Made by a program: the position numbers and the translations under genes
DNA from: Heliocidaris erythrogramma
Lineage: Eukaryota; Echinodermata; Echinoidea; Camarodonta; Echinometridae
Assembly (NCBI GenBank): GCA_025617745.1
Contig: CM046873.1
Span: forward strand, 31,877,101 to 31,941,100
Direction of reading: 5' to 3'
Length of the DNA stretch: 64,000 nucleotides
The notes under the pieces: model-generated
The model's input: the letters and a program-made list of their open reading frames with translations, nothing else
The model's database searches: none
Told to the model about the DNA's origin: nothing
Shown: positions 45,201 to 57,841 of the stretch, piece by piece
Layout: each line of letters begins with the position of its first letter
Numbering within the stretch: the first letter of the stretch is position 1

Positions 45201-48200
45201 CAAAAACAAACACGAAATGATCAATTGTCAAATTATTGTAATTCATCAAATATAAAATCATTAGCGGAAGAAGGACTGCCATTATAAGCAGTTATTTGCT
45301 TGAGAATGTGGCAGCCCCAGACAAGTATTATGAAATAGCTAAAGCATGTTTAAATAAGCAGAATGGATAAATAATTGAAATTCTAAGTTAAAAGCATATT
45401 GATGATGATGTTGATGATGAAATGATGATTACGATGGTGATAACAGTGATGATGATATAGAAATTTTACCTTGTATATTCAGATAATAACATCGTTTTAA
45501 CTTTGGCTTTAAATGAGTAAATGGAACAACAGGATTTAATGAATTTAATGAATTCTTCGTTACCTTTAATCTGATGTTAGGGAAATTTGCTGTCAACGAT
45601 CTAAGAAATCATAAAATTCCCGCCCCCCCCCCAAAAAAAAAAAAACGAAAGTAGAAACAACAACATATATAAAAACAAAACGCCCTAAAAACTCTCAATT
45701 TGTCAGACTTTCAGCTTTGCGACAGAGGAATAATAGGTCTCCCCCCCCCCCCAAAAAAAAAGGAAGAAGAACAAAAGAAATACCAAACAAACAAACAAAC
45801 AAAAATCAATTATTTGCGTCTATATAAAAGGATCGTCAAGTGTCATCTCCCCCCGCTCCCCGACATTGTACATAAGTCTCTCCTTCAGTTATATTTCGTT
45901 AATTTTGTTCATCGAACTCCTCTATTTTTAGTAATAAGCAAGAGAAACTAATTGCATTAGTGAGTTAGCATGTTAAAAATACTAAATTGCTGGCGGCCAA
46001 TCAACGGCACTTTCTTTCAACGAAAAATATTCAAACAATAAAACAATGACAATCAAGCATGATTTGAAGCACGGATTCCGCTTTCAATATATTTAAATTA
46101 AGATGTTACACTTTGTCCCATAAAATGAAAATAGTGATACTGCAACAACATGCATTTATTATTTTTATTTATTTTTTAACTTACCAAATAATCTGATAAG
46201 TAAAATACCTTTTATTTTTTTTTAAAGGTACTTTGTTCGGTAGTTGAAAAGAGACGTGATATTCATTTGGTCTAGTCTCTCTCTCTCTCTCTCTCTCTGG
46301 TATGTACACGCTGTCTTTTATATTAAAAGAATAACGTTAATCTTTGTTTTTCACGAAGTCTGAACTAGCAGACTATGTTTATTTATACCCATGAGAAAAT
46401 GAAAAAATACACACCGACGACTGAACTGCGACAAAGCGTGACAGACAACGTTCCCATGCTTCCGCCTCAAATTTCCATCTAAACATCTTAGCTGAACGTA
46501 TCGTCTGCTTATCACCTTGTAAATTATTATGTTCCCTACAATAAACCCATTAGCAACATTTTCACCAACATAATAATAATGCAAGTCACTTCCTTAACCG
46601 TTAGGCTACATCGAAAGGAGCTTGATGTAACTGTTTTGCGTTTTTGTTTGTTTGTTAATTTATTTATTTATATTATTTCGTTTTTGTTTTCTTTTTTGCA
46701 TTAAATTGATTCCAGTGCTTATGGTTACGTTAGTATTCGATCATGAACAACACAGTCCTGTTAACCCTTTCATGACTAGAATTATTTAACCCTAAAATGA
46801 TCACATTTTGTTCTTCAAATTGGCAACAATAATATTTTTATTTTGGTGCTTTATGGTTCTAATAAGATTTAATGTCTGTGAAAATAATATGCATGGTTAG
46901 GAAGTTTGTCAAAAAGTTGAAAAAATTGCCAATTTCGATAATAAACAATGATTTTGAACCTCTCAAAGTTGCATAAATTCCTTTGCCCATGAGGATGGGG
47001 AAAGGAGGGGGAGGGGGTCGGACACCCCTACCCCTCTGTTTTCGGTAGGCTTAGGTGTAGACTAATGATACTAATGTATGTATTTTGTTCTTTCGTGATC
47101 AGCTTTTAAATATGGGAAAAAAAAACTGTCAAAGTGATAGTTTATGCGAAAAGAGACAAAATCCTAGTTTTAGGAGCACCCCGCCCCCAATACGATACTT
47201 TCGAAAGGAGCTTACAGTGAATACCCCCCCCCCCCCCCCCCATTCTAGCTGATAAGGGTAGGGGGACGAGGGCACATGATAACCTTTTATTTTCTTACTA
47301 GTGACATATTATATCATTTTTTCTCGGACCAGTGCCCCTTAACATAATCACCCCCCCCCCCCGGGTATGATATGAAAAGTTCTAACTCGATCACGCTATC
47401 CACACAGCTGTGTTTTATCCCCATGATAATCATTAGGAAAGGAGGGGAAGTCATACTCGGCACGTGAATGACGTAATCCTGCTATAGCATCGCTGTAATT
47501 CACTACACCGGGTACACATTCCTATCCCCTCCTCGAACCCAAGAGGGGCACTTTGATTGGAGGAACTTATCAAGCCAATATTTTTTTCATAACGTTGACA
47601 TGGTTGAATGTATTTTTCGTATATGGCCCTCTTGAAGCGTTTGTACACGTGTGGCAATTTGGAGTTGATGTTCACATTGCTATATAGGAATAATTGGAGG
47701 GAAATATTCGTTTGGACGAAGAAGAGTGATAATTCATAGTTCGGTAAGTTTTTAAGTTTTATGTTACTTGATTATGTTTCATTAATAATGAATGACTTTA
47801 CTGCCGTTGGCAATGAGTAAGGGGACTTTATCCCGGCCTCCTCTGCCCCTACAAGTTACTCTAGAATTTGACCTATTAGGCCAAATAAAATTATTTTCTA
47901 GTTTCGCGTCCCCTCCTTCCTTTTGCAGCCCACCTCAATTTTTTCATTAGATATTTCTGTTCTGAAATGGAATAGATAAGAATCTGAGGACATCTAGACC
48001 ACGAGAAAACAAATATCATTAATATAATGCAATATTACCTTGTTTTGAACCTCTAAAGTGCATGTACAAGTAACATAGATTGAATGTTTGTGGAATCGAC
48101 CCAACAGCATTTTTAATTACAGGAAAAATATCGAATAATTAAATAGTATGGAACTCCCTCCTCCTTATTTTCAAATAAAATCTGGACGAGAAACTATTAA

Positions 48201-49439
48201 TGAATTTCATTTGGCCTTATAGTCTGCATGGTGCTTTAAAAACATAACTAAAGAGGAAGGCGGGAAGGGGGGGGGGGGGGCATTGCACCCCTCCCCGATT
48301 TAAGCTCAACGGTAATGCTTTCGATAAGGGCAGAATATTTAATTCAATGCAACGCTTATTGGTCATGCACAAAAATAAACGTACATTTGACTTTTGAAGC
48401 TGAACTAAGAATCTCAGGTCGTAATGTGGTCATGGAATTAACATATCCCGCTAAAAAAAAAAAAACAACCGAAGCCTGACAAATTACCCCACCCCCACAA
48501 AAAAAAATAAAAACAAAACAAAATGAACAAACAGAAACAAAACGAAAACAAAACAAAGCGTAAGAAAATGCCGGATATTCTTTAGTTCACATAAATATGG
48601 AATATGATCAAACATACAAACTAATTAGCAGATTATGCACGATCGAACAATGCTTATTTGCTAATATAGTACACAGACATGTCAACATTTTTATTACGGT
48701 AATATTATATAGGCCTGTCTTCTGTAAATCTTCTACGTTTCTTCCGATACAGCATCCCGATGCACAAACCTGAAGTGCTATAATTAGTCTATCTATTTTA
48801 TTGTTTATATATCGTGATTCCCTCCGTGCTATTTTTAAAAACAATTATTATTGTTTCAATTCATATTTTCTGGTCAGATCCGAGGCCGCCTGACTCACAA
48901 ATATCGCCACATCCTGCTACTATTTTCATCGTGATAATGTTGTCCAAAAATGATGATGATGTTGCAGAACATGTGTTTTTTATGAGGGGAGGACGCTCAA
49001 CATGGTCCAATTCGGGTTCGGGAGTGATTAGAGGAAACCTTCAGGAAACGGTCATAAGGAAGAGAGTTACATTCGAAACATGTTGAAATTCAGTATCGGA
49101 TGTTTCCTTTCCACATAGACGAAGCAAGGATTAATGAAAGATGAAAGTGCATTCAAAAAGGCCAGCCCAATTTCACACCGAAAGATTATAGTGAAACTTT
49201 TTTAAAGATGATAATTATAATGTCGTTTTACAAGAAATTGCGTTTATATAGCGTCATAAAAGAGCAACATTTGTAGAGGTTTGAAATAGCTGTAAACCTT
49301 CACAGGACGAGATTAGTAGGAGGCCTATACCATTTTTTCTGTTATAATTATAACGGTGACAGATAATTCTAAAGTTGACTTTGAAAAAAAACTTGGCACA
49401 TATCAAAACTAAATAAGAATACGCTAAGTGTATATTTTA
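45201..49439. other. Long unassigned stretch
   Basis: A degenerate GAT trinucleotide region lies at 45400-45458, a CT run at 46277-46299 and six G/C runs at 45623, 45741, 47224, 47351, 48267 and nearby. Frames at 46351-46584, 47451-47675, 48608-48844 and 48814-49086 show no domain. The last follows an acceptor-like TTTTCTGGTCAG but has no donor. Confidence 0.35.
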
Positions 49440-49572
49440 TGTAAAGAGATAAGTACAATGTAATTTCCTAGCTAGTGTATACAAATGCAATACTCTTGTT
49501 TGTATCGCATTGAGAACTCATTCTGAGTTGAATCGCGGTATATAAAAACATTATATTATTATTATTATTAAG
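49440..49572 (+). mobile_element. Retroposon 3' end with ATT tail
   Basis: GAGAACTCATTCTGAGTTGA, then ATCGCGGTATATAAAAACAT, then (TTA)n is a typical LINE-type 3' terminus ending in a trinucleotide tail. The body upstream is not recognisable. Confidence 0.55.
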
Positions 49573-50150
49573 TATCGAAATGATTTATTGAATTACTAGT
49601 TATAGAAAACCTGAAGTTGATTATTCTACAACTTTTTTCCCGGGGGGGGGGGGCTACTATTTGTCCGATCATCAAATTGCAGTCATCTCTATAACTTCAG
49701 AAAAACCTTCGTCTTCAGTTTAAAGAAAAAAAATCTTTAATCTTGTTTTTCAAGTTTATGTTGCGAAAGAAGCTCACGATTGACGCCTGGCAAGAAAATG
49801 TGCATTTTCACACTATCTGACTATAGGCCTGTAGTTTAACGAGTGAAGCTACTTTAGATGGGGCTCGAAGGTTTCTAATTTCGGAGAGCGCTCTCACGTA
49901 TTAGAGAGAGCTTATAAATTAATCAAACTGCTAACCCCTCCATCAATTTTTAATTGATCGGGGCTCAACAGGAAATCTTCCTCAAATTCCGTAGCCTCTT
50001 TTCCATACTCTTCCTTACTTTTTAATTTTTTTATTCACCGATCTCATAGAAAAGAAAGGCTAAAATTACACCTGTGTTCATAATGGATGAATATTGAATA
50101 AATTCCTGTACACTCTAAAAAAAAATAAAAATAAAAATAAATCAAAAATT
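49573..50150. other. Unassigned spacer
   Basis: G12 at 49642-49653. No gene was recognised. Confidence 0.35.
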
Positions 50151-50159
50151 CTCCAAACA

Positions 50160-50340
50160 TTGTGTAAAAAGTGAACATGCATGTTATGGTGGCTAAACCT
50201 TTACCAAATATTTAGTAAAAGTACTCAAATTGGATGGAATTTGCCCAAATTGGGTTTGGTAATATTTTACCCAACAAAGATGCATGTTCCCATTTTTTTA
50301 CCCAGTATTGCTAAGTTTGACCAAACATTTTACACGGCAG
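50160..50340. mobile_element. Possible small palindromic element
   Basis: GTGTAAAAAGTGAACATGCATG (split here as GTGTAAAAAGTG and AACATGCATG) near 50163 is inversely related to GATGCATGTTCCC and CATTTTACAC near 50280-50335. A TTACC(A)AA/TTTGGTAA motif recurs within. The match is imperfect. Confidence 0.35.
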
Positions 50341-51040
50341 GAATTTTGGGAGAATGCATCCATATCAGCTAATTAAGGAAATAAACAAAAAAATAAACCA
50401 AGCTTAGGGATCAATTTTATTCTCTCAGTTCAAATCTTTAATATTAAACTTTATTCCCTATATATAGAAAATCCCAAGGAATAGAATTTATCTGTTCATT
50501 ATTATATTCTGCACACTTCATGAATCGGGACAGACTATTATTAAAAAAGACGTCTCTGACAGAGGCTAAGTTGGATCATGCCTGACTCAGTCAAATACCA
50601 GGTACACCAGGTACACGAACTATGTACTATAAGCCTAGTCATCCATTAAAAGTTGATAATCCCAGTTAAATGTTTTTATTTTAATCATTGTAATGAGGCC
50701 CTAAAGTATCATTTTCCGATTGAGCGAAATAAAAATGGGATACTGAGGCCCATTCCGGAAAAATATGATCCCCTGCTGCTCAGTGTGTGGGTTGTGCATG
50801 TGCATGTGTGGGGGTATACAGGACTGTATAAGCGTACAAACCGATGACATCGAACAAAGAGAACAATGGGTCATCGGTAGTAATTCAATAGGTCATCGGT
50901 TGTCAACAATTGGTGAGGTTTATTCCGTCAATGAATTTTGTGACGCAATTCAATAGTGGAGTCATCGGTTGAAATTCGAACAATAGCTTACAAACGAGAA
51001 CAGAGAACAATAGAGCACAATGATGGCCTTTATTCCGTCA
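50341..51040. other. Unassigned spacer
   Basis: GTCATCGGT recurs three times between 50870 and 50970. No gene was recognised. Confidence 0.35.
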
Positions 51041-51104
51041 TGCTTGTTGGGTACAAAATACAATAGGAGAAGTGCTTGCGGGGTACAAAATACAATAGGA
51101 GAAA
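51041..51104 (+). repeat. 32-bp tandem duplication
   Basis: TGCTTGTTGGGTACAAAATA (51041) and TGCTTGCGGGGTACAAAATA (51073) begin two nearly identical 32-bp units. Confidence 0.9.
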
Positions 51105-51344
51105 ACAATAAAGTTCCCCACAAATCAATGTGTGTGAGGGTGTGTGTGTCCGTGTGTGTGTGCATGGGTGAGTGCATGGGTAAGCGTGTGGTAGTATAAT
51201 TATGAAAGGTTACTGCATAATGGCAATTCTTAAGTGTACGAGCTTAATTAGATAAGACACCCCAATAGAAGCATAATTATAAGCAACTCCTGGGCCGACA
51301 CGACAGCTTTAATTAAATAAATTTGCTTTATCTCACGGTATACG

Positions 51345-51425
51345 CACAGGATCAGGATTCGAACCCGCAACTTCGAAATTACATATCTGGAAGATAGAAG
51401 TATTATTGCACTGAGAATGGAACCT
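51345..51425 (-). mobile_element. Degenerate tRNA-like (SINE) remnant
   Basis: On the minus strand a B box GGGTTCGAATCC (51355-51366) is preceded at the right distance by an anticodon-arm-like segment. The A box is poor and stems do not close. No tail was identified. Confidence 0.4.
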
Positions 51426-52329
51426 GAAATCAATGTGTATCATCCTGTTAATTCATTCAAGTAGCATGTGATCTATACAAGTCCAGTTTTTAAGTTAGGT
51501 ACCTTCACTCCATCAGCCTACCATCATAATGAATAATGTTTTGCATAAAGGCATAACACAATTACATGCAAATCCTTTTACAATATTAGGTACTCATTCA
51601 TTTTAGGATTATCATCGGAAATTCCCCCTTTGATATTTAAGGGAAAGGCCGAATCTGTATAAGTTTCCCTTTAAAATATTGCAGTGATATTAACCTACAC
51701 GAATATCTTATTGTATACCTTCTCTAAGATCACCAACGAAAACTGGTTTGAAAGATTTCATTTTTATCCCTAATTTATTGGGAAATGATGGGGAACAGAC
51801 TTGAAGTGGTGCACAATATTTGTACCAACACTTTCAAGAACATATTGAGGGGTACCACGTCAGGGGGATCCTTATGATCACATGGATAAGACGTAATATA
51901 ACCGTGTCTTTAGATAAAGATGTTGGCCTATCAGTAACATATCACATTTCGACTGGAAGTTATTTCCGCAGCAAGTTCAATATTTGACAGCATAAATAAA
52001 GTGCGTCATAACCCTAAATAGTGCTAAAAGGGTTATTACGATAAAATTACCATTTTGAGATGGAAATAAATATACTCATTCAATTTGCTCCTCAGTTCTG
52101 AAAGGAAGCGTCTGTGTGTCATGAACATGATAGTGCAAAACTTACGATAAATATTGTAATTTAGAGATTAGAAATTAATATATCTATTCGGTTTAGCTGT
52201 CACCTTGGTGAGTCAGTCATTGATCATATCGATGTGCTTTCCCCCTGCAAAGTAAGAGGCTTATCGGAGGGGGGGGGGGGGGGGGGGGGGGTGGTTGAAT
52301 GCAAAATGGAAAGGCTACACTGTAGAAAT
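51426..52329. other. Unassigned spacer
   Basis: G23 at 52269-52291 is the longest pure G/C run in the window. No gene was recognised. Confidence 0.35.
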
Positions 52330-52440
52330 ATGTATTCAATTAAATTCAATTCAAATCGGTTTTATTTCCAAACATTAAAAATGACAAACAATATGAAAAT
52401 ATATTTCATATACAATAATCACAATGATATAAAAAAATAA
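52330..52440 (-). mobile_element. Antisense retroposon 3' tail
   Basis: On the minus strand it ends TTGGAAATAAAACCG then TTGAATTGAAT units. This is the same layout as 5401-5480. It is followed by a C20 run (52463-52482). Confidence 0.5.
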
Positions 52441-52482
52441 GCTTACACAAAAAAATGGATATCCCCCCCCCCCCCCCCCCCC

Positions 52483-52911
52483 GATAAATGAATGAAAGCA
52501 AAGCTTGAGGGTGGTTTAGCTCCCTTTGTGTAGTTGCTCATGTGTTTTGATTGACACTGTCTGTAGGAAATTCAATGATAAGTCTGAGAAAAATCAGGAA
52601 CTAATTATTATTGTTTTTAAAATGGGATTTATGAATTGAATAATTATTCAAGTTCGAAGTTTGAAAGAATAACTGAAACGATTATAGTAGATGCAGAATA
52701 GAAAGAGGGGTAGGAAAAAGATATGACGATCATAAGGAAATTGAAGGAGTGTTACTATGAATGAATTACTATAAATTCTCTAGAGCTGCCGAAAACGTAC
52801 CTCTTGCCTGTGTTGGATTTTGATTATTATTATTGTTTTATTAGTGTATGTCGAATATTAAGAATACAGAATTAAATAAGTAATTACAAAAGATAAACCC
52901 TTTGAAATTCC

Positions 52912-52951
<40 letters not shown>

Positions 52952-53879
52952 TATTATGAATGAATATGAATGAATATAGATCTTCAGATTAAACAATTGT
53001 GAATGGAATTTAACATGAATCATTGTAGTTGCATCTAAATAATTTCGAAGTATTGAATGTTTCAGCCCCGGATACACAGGAGGCGATTACATGTATCCAC
53101 TAGGGGAGATTAACGGCTTATTCATGCCAAATTAAGTAGCTGCAGGGGAGACAGAGGCGCACATGCCCCGGCTCCCAATCAAAAGGCAAAAAGGGGGAAA
53201 AGTCAAAGGGGAAATGAAACGTTAAAAGAAGACCATGCTCTCCCTCTCACACTCTCCCCTAATTAATTACCTTGCTAATTTGCATTGCATCCATCGGGTG
53301 AGACATTTGCCCCCCCCCCCCACACGATGATGCCGATGTCGCCTCAATGTCTGGTCCCAGGCTACGCCAGTGTTCATGTCATCAATATTTGTTTCCCTTC
53401 TAAACACCTAGAGATGATGGAAAACATATCGGGCATGGTATCAAATTAATTTTATATGTAGGTAATTGGCAACAGCTAAAATGTTTGAACGCTCTTGCAG
53501 CCTTGAACCCTTAAGATATCTGTCAGGCCCCCGGATTGATCACAAATTCTCAGATCAGTCGCAAACTTATAAACTCATATCTCTTTCGTACATAACTGCG
53601 ATTGATTTCAAGTTACGATCGATTTGAATAAGTCGTAACCTATTTATAAGATGGCGCCCTGGTATAAAAAAAAGGATTGTCGCGAGTGGTGGGTGGTTTA
53701 TGATCTCAGAAAAACTGAGAAGAAGCAAGGAAGAAGTTAAAAGAAGTAATAACAAGTTGAACATTCTGGGGAAAAGATCGATGTAAACTGAAACGGAAAA
53801 GAAAACAGAAAGAAAAAGTAAAGCAGAGGAAAAGGAACAGGAAAGAGGAAGATAGCCTCCTACCTGAGAAAAACGAACA
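52483..53879. other. Unassigned spacer
   Basis: A clean GA run lies at 52919-52946 and C12 at 53310-53321. No gene was recognised. Confidence 0.35.
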
Positions 53880-54100
53880 AGAAGTTATAATAATAATAAT
53901 AAAAAATAATAATGATGATGTCGCTGTTGATGATGATGATGATGATAAAGATGATGATAATAATATTATAAATAATAATAATAATATTGATAATACTAAT
54001 ATTAATACTACTAATAATAACAACAAAAGTAATAATAATGATAATAATACCAACAATAGTGATAATAATAACGATAATAATGTTCGTGATTATAAGCATG
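53880..54100 (+). repeat. Degenerate AAT/GAT trinucleotide field
   Basis: Long runs of AAT, GAT and AAC triplets with few interruptions. Open frames here encode low-complexity Ile/Val/Ser peptides and are artefacts. Confidence 0.9.
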
Positions 54101-54129
54101 GTAAGTACATGTAATTAGTAATTATAGCA

Positions 54130-54141
54130 GTAGTAGTCATG

Positions 54142-54186
<45 letters not shown>

Positions 54187-54345
54187 AAAGTGGTAGTAGT
54201 AGTAGTAGTGTGTAGTAGTAGTAGTAGTAGTAGTAGTAGAAGAAGAAGAAGGAAAAACGAAGGAGAAGAAGAAGAAGGAGAAGAAGAAGGAGAAGAAGAA
54301 GAAGAAGAAGAAGGAGAAGAAGAAGAAGAAGAAGAAGAAGAAGAT
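54130..54345 (+). repeat. GTA repeat passing into GAA repeat
   Basis: (GTA)n from about 54143 to 54237, interrupted by AAAGTG and GTGT, passes directly into (GAA)n/GGA to 54343. Overlapping frames on both strands give poly-Val, poly-Ser, poly-Thr and poly-Glu. Confidence 0.95.
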
Positions 54346-54642
54346 GTGATTACTTCGAGGTATTTTTTTAAACTAGTCACTTAGATGAGCATTATGCATT
54401 GGCCATGTCAATCTCAATTCAAATATCTCATGACTTGCGATACAATTATCTGGAACATCCCGTTAGCTTGGATAGCAGGTGTTTATAGGATGTTCTAACA
54501 TGAGTAAACAATTTTAGGTTTTCACTTGTGTTTAAACTGCCCCTGGTCCCCCAATAAGGGATCTTTGCTAATTTATTACATACATTTTCACCCTGCATAG
54601 TTTTATCACAATACATTAATTTTCAAGTAAATATGCAGCATA

Positions 54643-54682
54643 CCCCCCCCCTCCCCCCCCCCCTCCCCCCCCCCCCCCCCCC
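54643..54682 (+). repeat. C-rich tract with T interruptions
   Basis: About 40 bases of C broken by three Ts. This could form i-motif or G-quadruplex structures on the opposite strands. Confidence 0.9.
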
Positions 54683-54919
54683 TTGAGAATACTGAAGTTT
54701 CCAATGAGCTGGCAATCGTCACCTCATATTCGGGCAGCGTGGTGGTCTGTTTTTAATCTTATATTTTATGATAAGATTACATCGTAATCACCATAAACAC
54801 GTGTCATATATATTACTCGCGAGCACAATTTAGGAAATGGAGTTAATAATCGGGAAAGAGCGGTTAGCCCCTGGAGTATTATTACTCGTATGTCAATGGC
54901 TTTATTGGTATGCCCCCTA

Positions 54920-55135
54920 AAAAAAGAAATAGACTAAATGAAATAAATGAAACAAATAAATAAAATACATAAAACAAATGAAATAAATAAAATAGATAAA
55001 ATAAATGAAATGAATAAGTGAATGAACAATAAATACATGGATAAATATATAAATACATTTACTAATTAATTAATCAATTTAATGAATTTATCAATTAATC
55101 CAATTAATTAATCAATTAATTAATTTTTCTAAAAT
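54920..55135 (+). repeat. AT-rich AAATRA simple repeat
   Basis: ATAAATGAAA and AAATAAAATA-type units, then (TTAA/AATTAATTAATC)n. No gene is seen. Confidence 0.8.
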
Positions 55136-56150
55136 TCATTTAAGAATGAAATGAATTTAATAAAATATGGTGACAATTCTAAATTTGCCTATATTTCTTG
55201 TTTTTCTTTTCTGTCAAATTTTCAAACATTCTCTGACAATACATGCAACCATATATTATAACCGTATATAAAGTACAATGACCGCCTTCCTCCCAGGACA
55301 ACATGTATTACAGGAAGATGTAATTTAGTGTTTTCTAATCCTGGCTGGCGAGGGATATAATGATTAGATGTACTGTGTGGACATGAGTGATGAAAAGCAA
55401 CAGATAACATATTGCAAATTTAAGACGAAAATGACTGGAGACATAACAAAACATTGATGCCTTGCATCGTCCCCAAATGACATATTGAGGAGGCGTCGAA
55501 TTTGTCAGGATTGAAAGAGTGTAACTGGACGATGATGGATATGGAATTTCTTGAGAAACGCCAGTCGGTAATCTTACCCTGCATATCTCAATGGAAGAAT
55601 TGGGGGTAAAAGAACGTTTATATCTTAATATTACTGAAGTATTACATAAGTAGGCGTAAAAATGAAGTTCATTACCTTGCAAAATATCTACATAAAAATA
55701 CAAGTGTCCCTATGAACGTAGATTTTTTACACATCGTAATTAAAAACTTGCTGAGAGAGAGTTATATAAATACAAGAAGATTGGGGAGAAAAAGTATAAT
55801 AATTTGATAATGATGTGCTTTGTCACTAGTTTAAAACTCTCTTGGACTTAAATATAAATCCTTTGGACTTAAAAATAAGTCTTAGAAATTAAGAGAGTAG
55901 AGACAGGGAGAGAAAGGAAGGGGAGACCAGAGTAAGTAAACAAATTTAAAAAAAAAACGTTCAGAAAAATGTGAGGTTTCTGAGGAGCAGTTTTAATTTT
56001 CCCGATTCTTTTTTTTTAAAGATATTTCCCCATTTTTACAGGCTTTTCAATCTACATGGCTATCTGCTGCCGCAGCGATCGGCATGGACACACACTAACA
56101 TGTCATGCAGGGGAAAATGAGAGAAGGAGAGGGGCCGATAAACCTAGAGA
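55136..56150. other. Unassigned spacer
   Basis: A 122-codon minus frame (55335-55703) is the longest non-repeat frame in this part but has no domain and no splice context. A frame this long can arise by chance in a window of this size. Confidence 0.35.
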
Positions 56151-56250
56151 CAGATGAAGAGAGAGAGAGGGGAGGGGGGAGGGAGGGAGGGAGCGAGAGG
56201 GAGAGAGAGGGAGAGAGAGAGGTAGAGAGAGAGAGATAGATAGATAGAGA
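56151..56250 (+). repeat. GA/GGGA microsatellite
   Basis: GAGAGAGG and GGGAGGGAGGGAG units, then GATAGATAGATAG. Peptides in overlapping frames are artefacts. Confidence 0.9.
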
Positions 56251-56833
56251 ATGAGAATTAGAGAGGAGGATAGTTTTGTGGTGAATAGGCCTATATGGCA
56301 AGGAACCAAAATAATTTTGTCCATTCACAATAGAAGTTAATTAATCACATGCATGCTATGTATCGCACTGATGTTATCATTGTGATTATGTAATACAGAC
56401 AATTCAATAATCCACCTATTCTGACAGATGTCGATAATCGCAGTCGTCATTATGAGTAATAACAATCGCATATATTGAACAAACTGCCAATATATTTAAT
56501 CGTGATTGTTCAGGGATATAATGCTAATTGAAATGACAATTAATTTTGCTTTGAGGAATCACACAATGTATACAAATGTTTAAATTAAGTTTGGAACATA
56601 CTTAGATCACAGTTAGATCACATTTAGATCACGAATGGATTAAAACATATTGTATTTGTGAGATTGTCTATGAGTTGAAAAATGTGTTCATTCTAGAATG
56701 TTTACAATTGATGTTTTCATCTAAATTGGCAGCATCAATGAAGGACAAGCGCCGATTTCAACCGTGCTGAGTGTGTGGAAATAGACGGACATAAGCTACT
56801 GAAGTTGTCGACGAGTTTCGTGTTGCTGCCGTG

Positions 56834-56891
56834 ATGTTGGAAACGAAGATCCGCGTCCCCAATGGACGGGAAGCGGGCAAGAAAAATGAAG
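56834..56891 (+). CDS. Candidate first coding exon of an unrecognised gene
   Basis: From an ATG at 56834 the frame reads MLETKIRVPNGREAGKKNE plus one base, ending GAAG before the donor GTAGGA. The frame is also open upstream to 56795 without an earlier Met, so the exon could be internal. GC content is well above the flanks. The single leftover G joins in phase with the exon at 60183, whose first two bases GT complete a Gly codon, across a 3.3-kb intron that contains the large ATC microsatellite. I do not recognise a family; one in three random pairs would also be in phase. Confidence 0.4.
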
Positions 56892-56959
56892 GTAGGATAT
56901 CATTTTGTTTTCATTAGTTTTTATCGCCCTTTTCCTTTCTTCTTCCCTCCTCATTGTTA

Positions 56960-57200
56960 TAATAGTCGTCATCATCGACATAGTCATCACCTTCTTCATC
57001 ATCTTCTTCTTCTTCATCGTCATCATCATCATCATCATCATCATCACTATCATCACTGAATTCACCATTATTACTACCATCACCACCATCATCATCATCA
57101 TCATCATCGTTATCATAATCACTATTATCACTGAATTCACCATTATCATTATCATCACCATCATTATCATCATCGTCGTCATCTTCATCACCACCTATAT
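56960..57200 (+). repeat. ATC/ATT trinucleotide field
   Basis: Long (TCA)n/(TTA)n runs with two direct copies of an ATCACTGAATTCACCATTAT (57050, 57127) segment. Overlapping low-complexity frames are artefacts. If the flanking exons are real it lies in the intron. Confidence 0.9.
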
Positions 57201-57307
57201 CATTTCGTGTCCTTCTCTGTCTCTATTTATGTTTTTTTCTAACAAGGTATCGTAGTACATAATTATGCACTTATTTCCGATCTTTTAACATGTTTAAAGC
57301 TTTCTCC

Positions 57308-57348
57308 ATCTCCTTCTCTCTCTCTCTCTCTCCCTCTATCTCTCTCTC
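57308..57348 (+). repeat. CT microsatellite
   Basis: Interrupted (CT)n run. Confidence 0.9.
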
Positions 57349-57635
57349 CTTTCCCCGCTTTTCCTATTCTTTATCTTTCCTTGTTATCCCTGCCTAGCAC
57401 ATACCGTACAACTCAAATTCTAAAATCCGCATTATTTTATATATTGATCAATACGAGATGATTAATTTACAAAATTCAATATAATATTGAAGGAATCGTA
57501 TTGACACCACACATTTCGAATATGGTTGTAAAACATCATAGTATAGGCCTAAAAGTCACACTGCCAGGAATTCTGTCGGCTTACTCTAAACAGCACGTCC
57601 TAATCACAACTGAAACGTGTTCTGTGTTCATATGC

Positions 57636-57841
57636 CATTGGCGTAGCCAAAAGGGGAAGGGGAGTATTGCCCCTCCTCCTTTTTGCAATATATATTCAGA
57701 TATTTTGTCTGAACATATTTGATATTATACTGATAAATGTAAACCTAAATTTGTTCAATTTATGGAAGCTTTCGCCTCGGCTGCCCCCCCCCCCCCCCAC
57801 CATCCCCTCCCCTATGATAATAACAGCTGGCTACGCTTGTG
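57636..57841. mobile_element. hAT-like MITE with a C15 run
   Basis: Ends CATTGGCGTAGCCA and, inverted, CACAAGCGTAGCCA agree in GCGTAGCCA. A C15 run (57784-57798) lies close to the right end. No clear 8-bp duplication is visible, so the call rests on the ends. Confidence 0.5.

Noticed and set aside
48814-49086. 90-codon plus-strand frame after an acceptor-like TTTTCTGGTCAG
   Set aside because: No donor, no domain, and the peptide is not protein-like throughout.
53706-54384. Frames encoding poly-Val, poly-Ser, poly-Ile and poly-Glu
   Set aside because: Trinucleotide repeat artefacts on both strands.
55335-55703. 122-codon minus-strand frame
   Set aside because: No domain, no splice signals and AT-rich codon use. 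A frame of this length is expected by chance in the window.
56796-57255. Frames of 116 and 132 codons over the ATC field
   Set aside because: Low-complexity Ile/Thr/His or Met/Val peptides from the repeat. Only the GC-richer segment 56834-56891 was kept.
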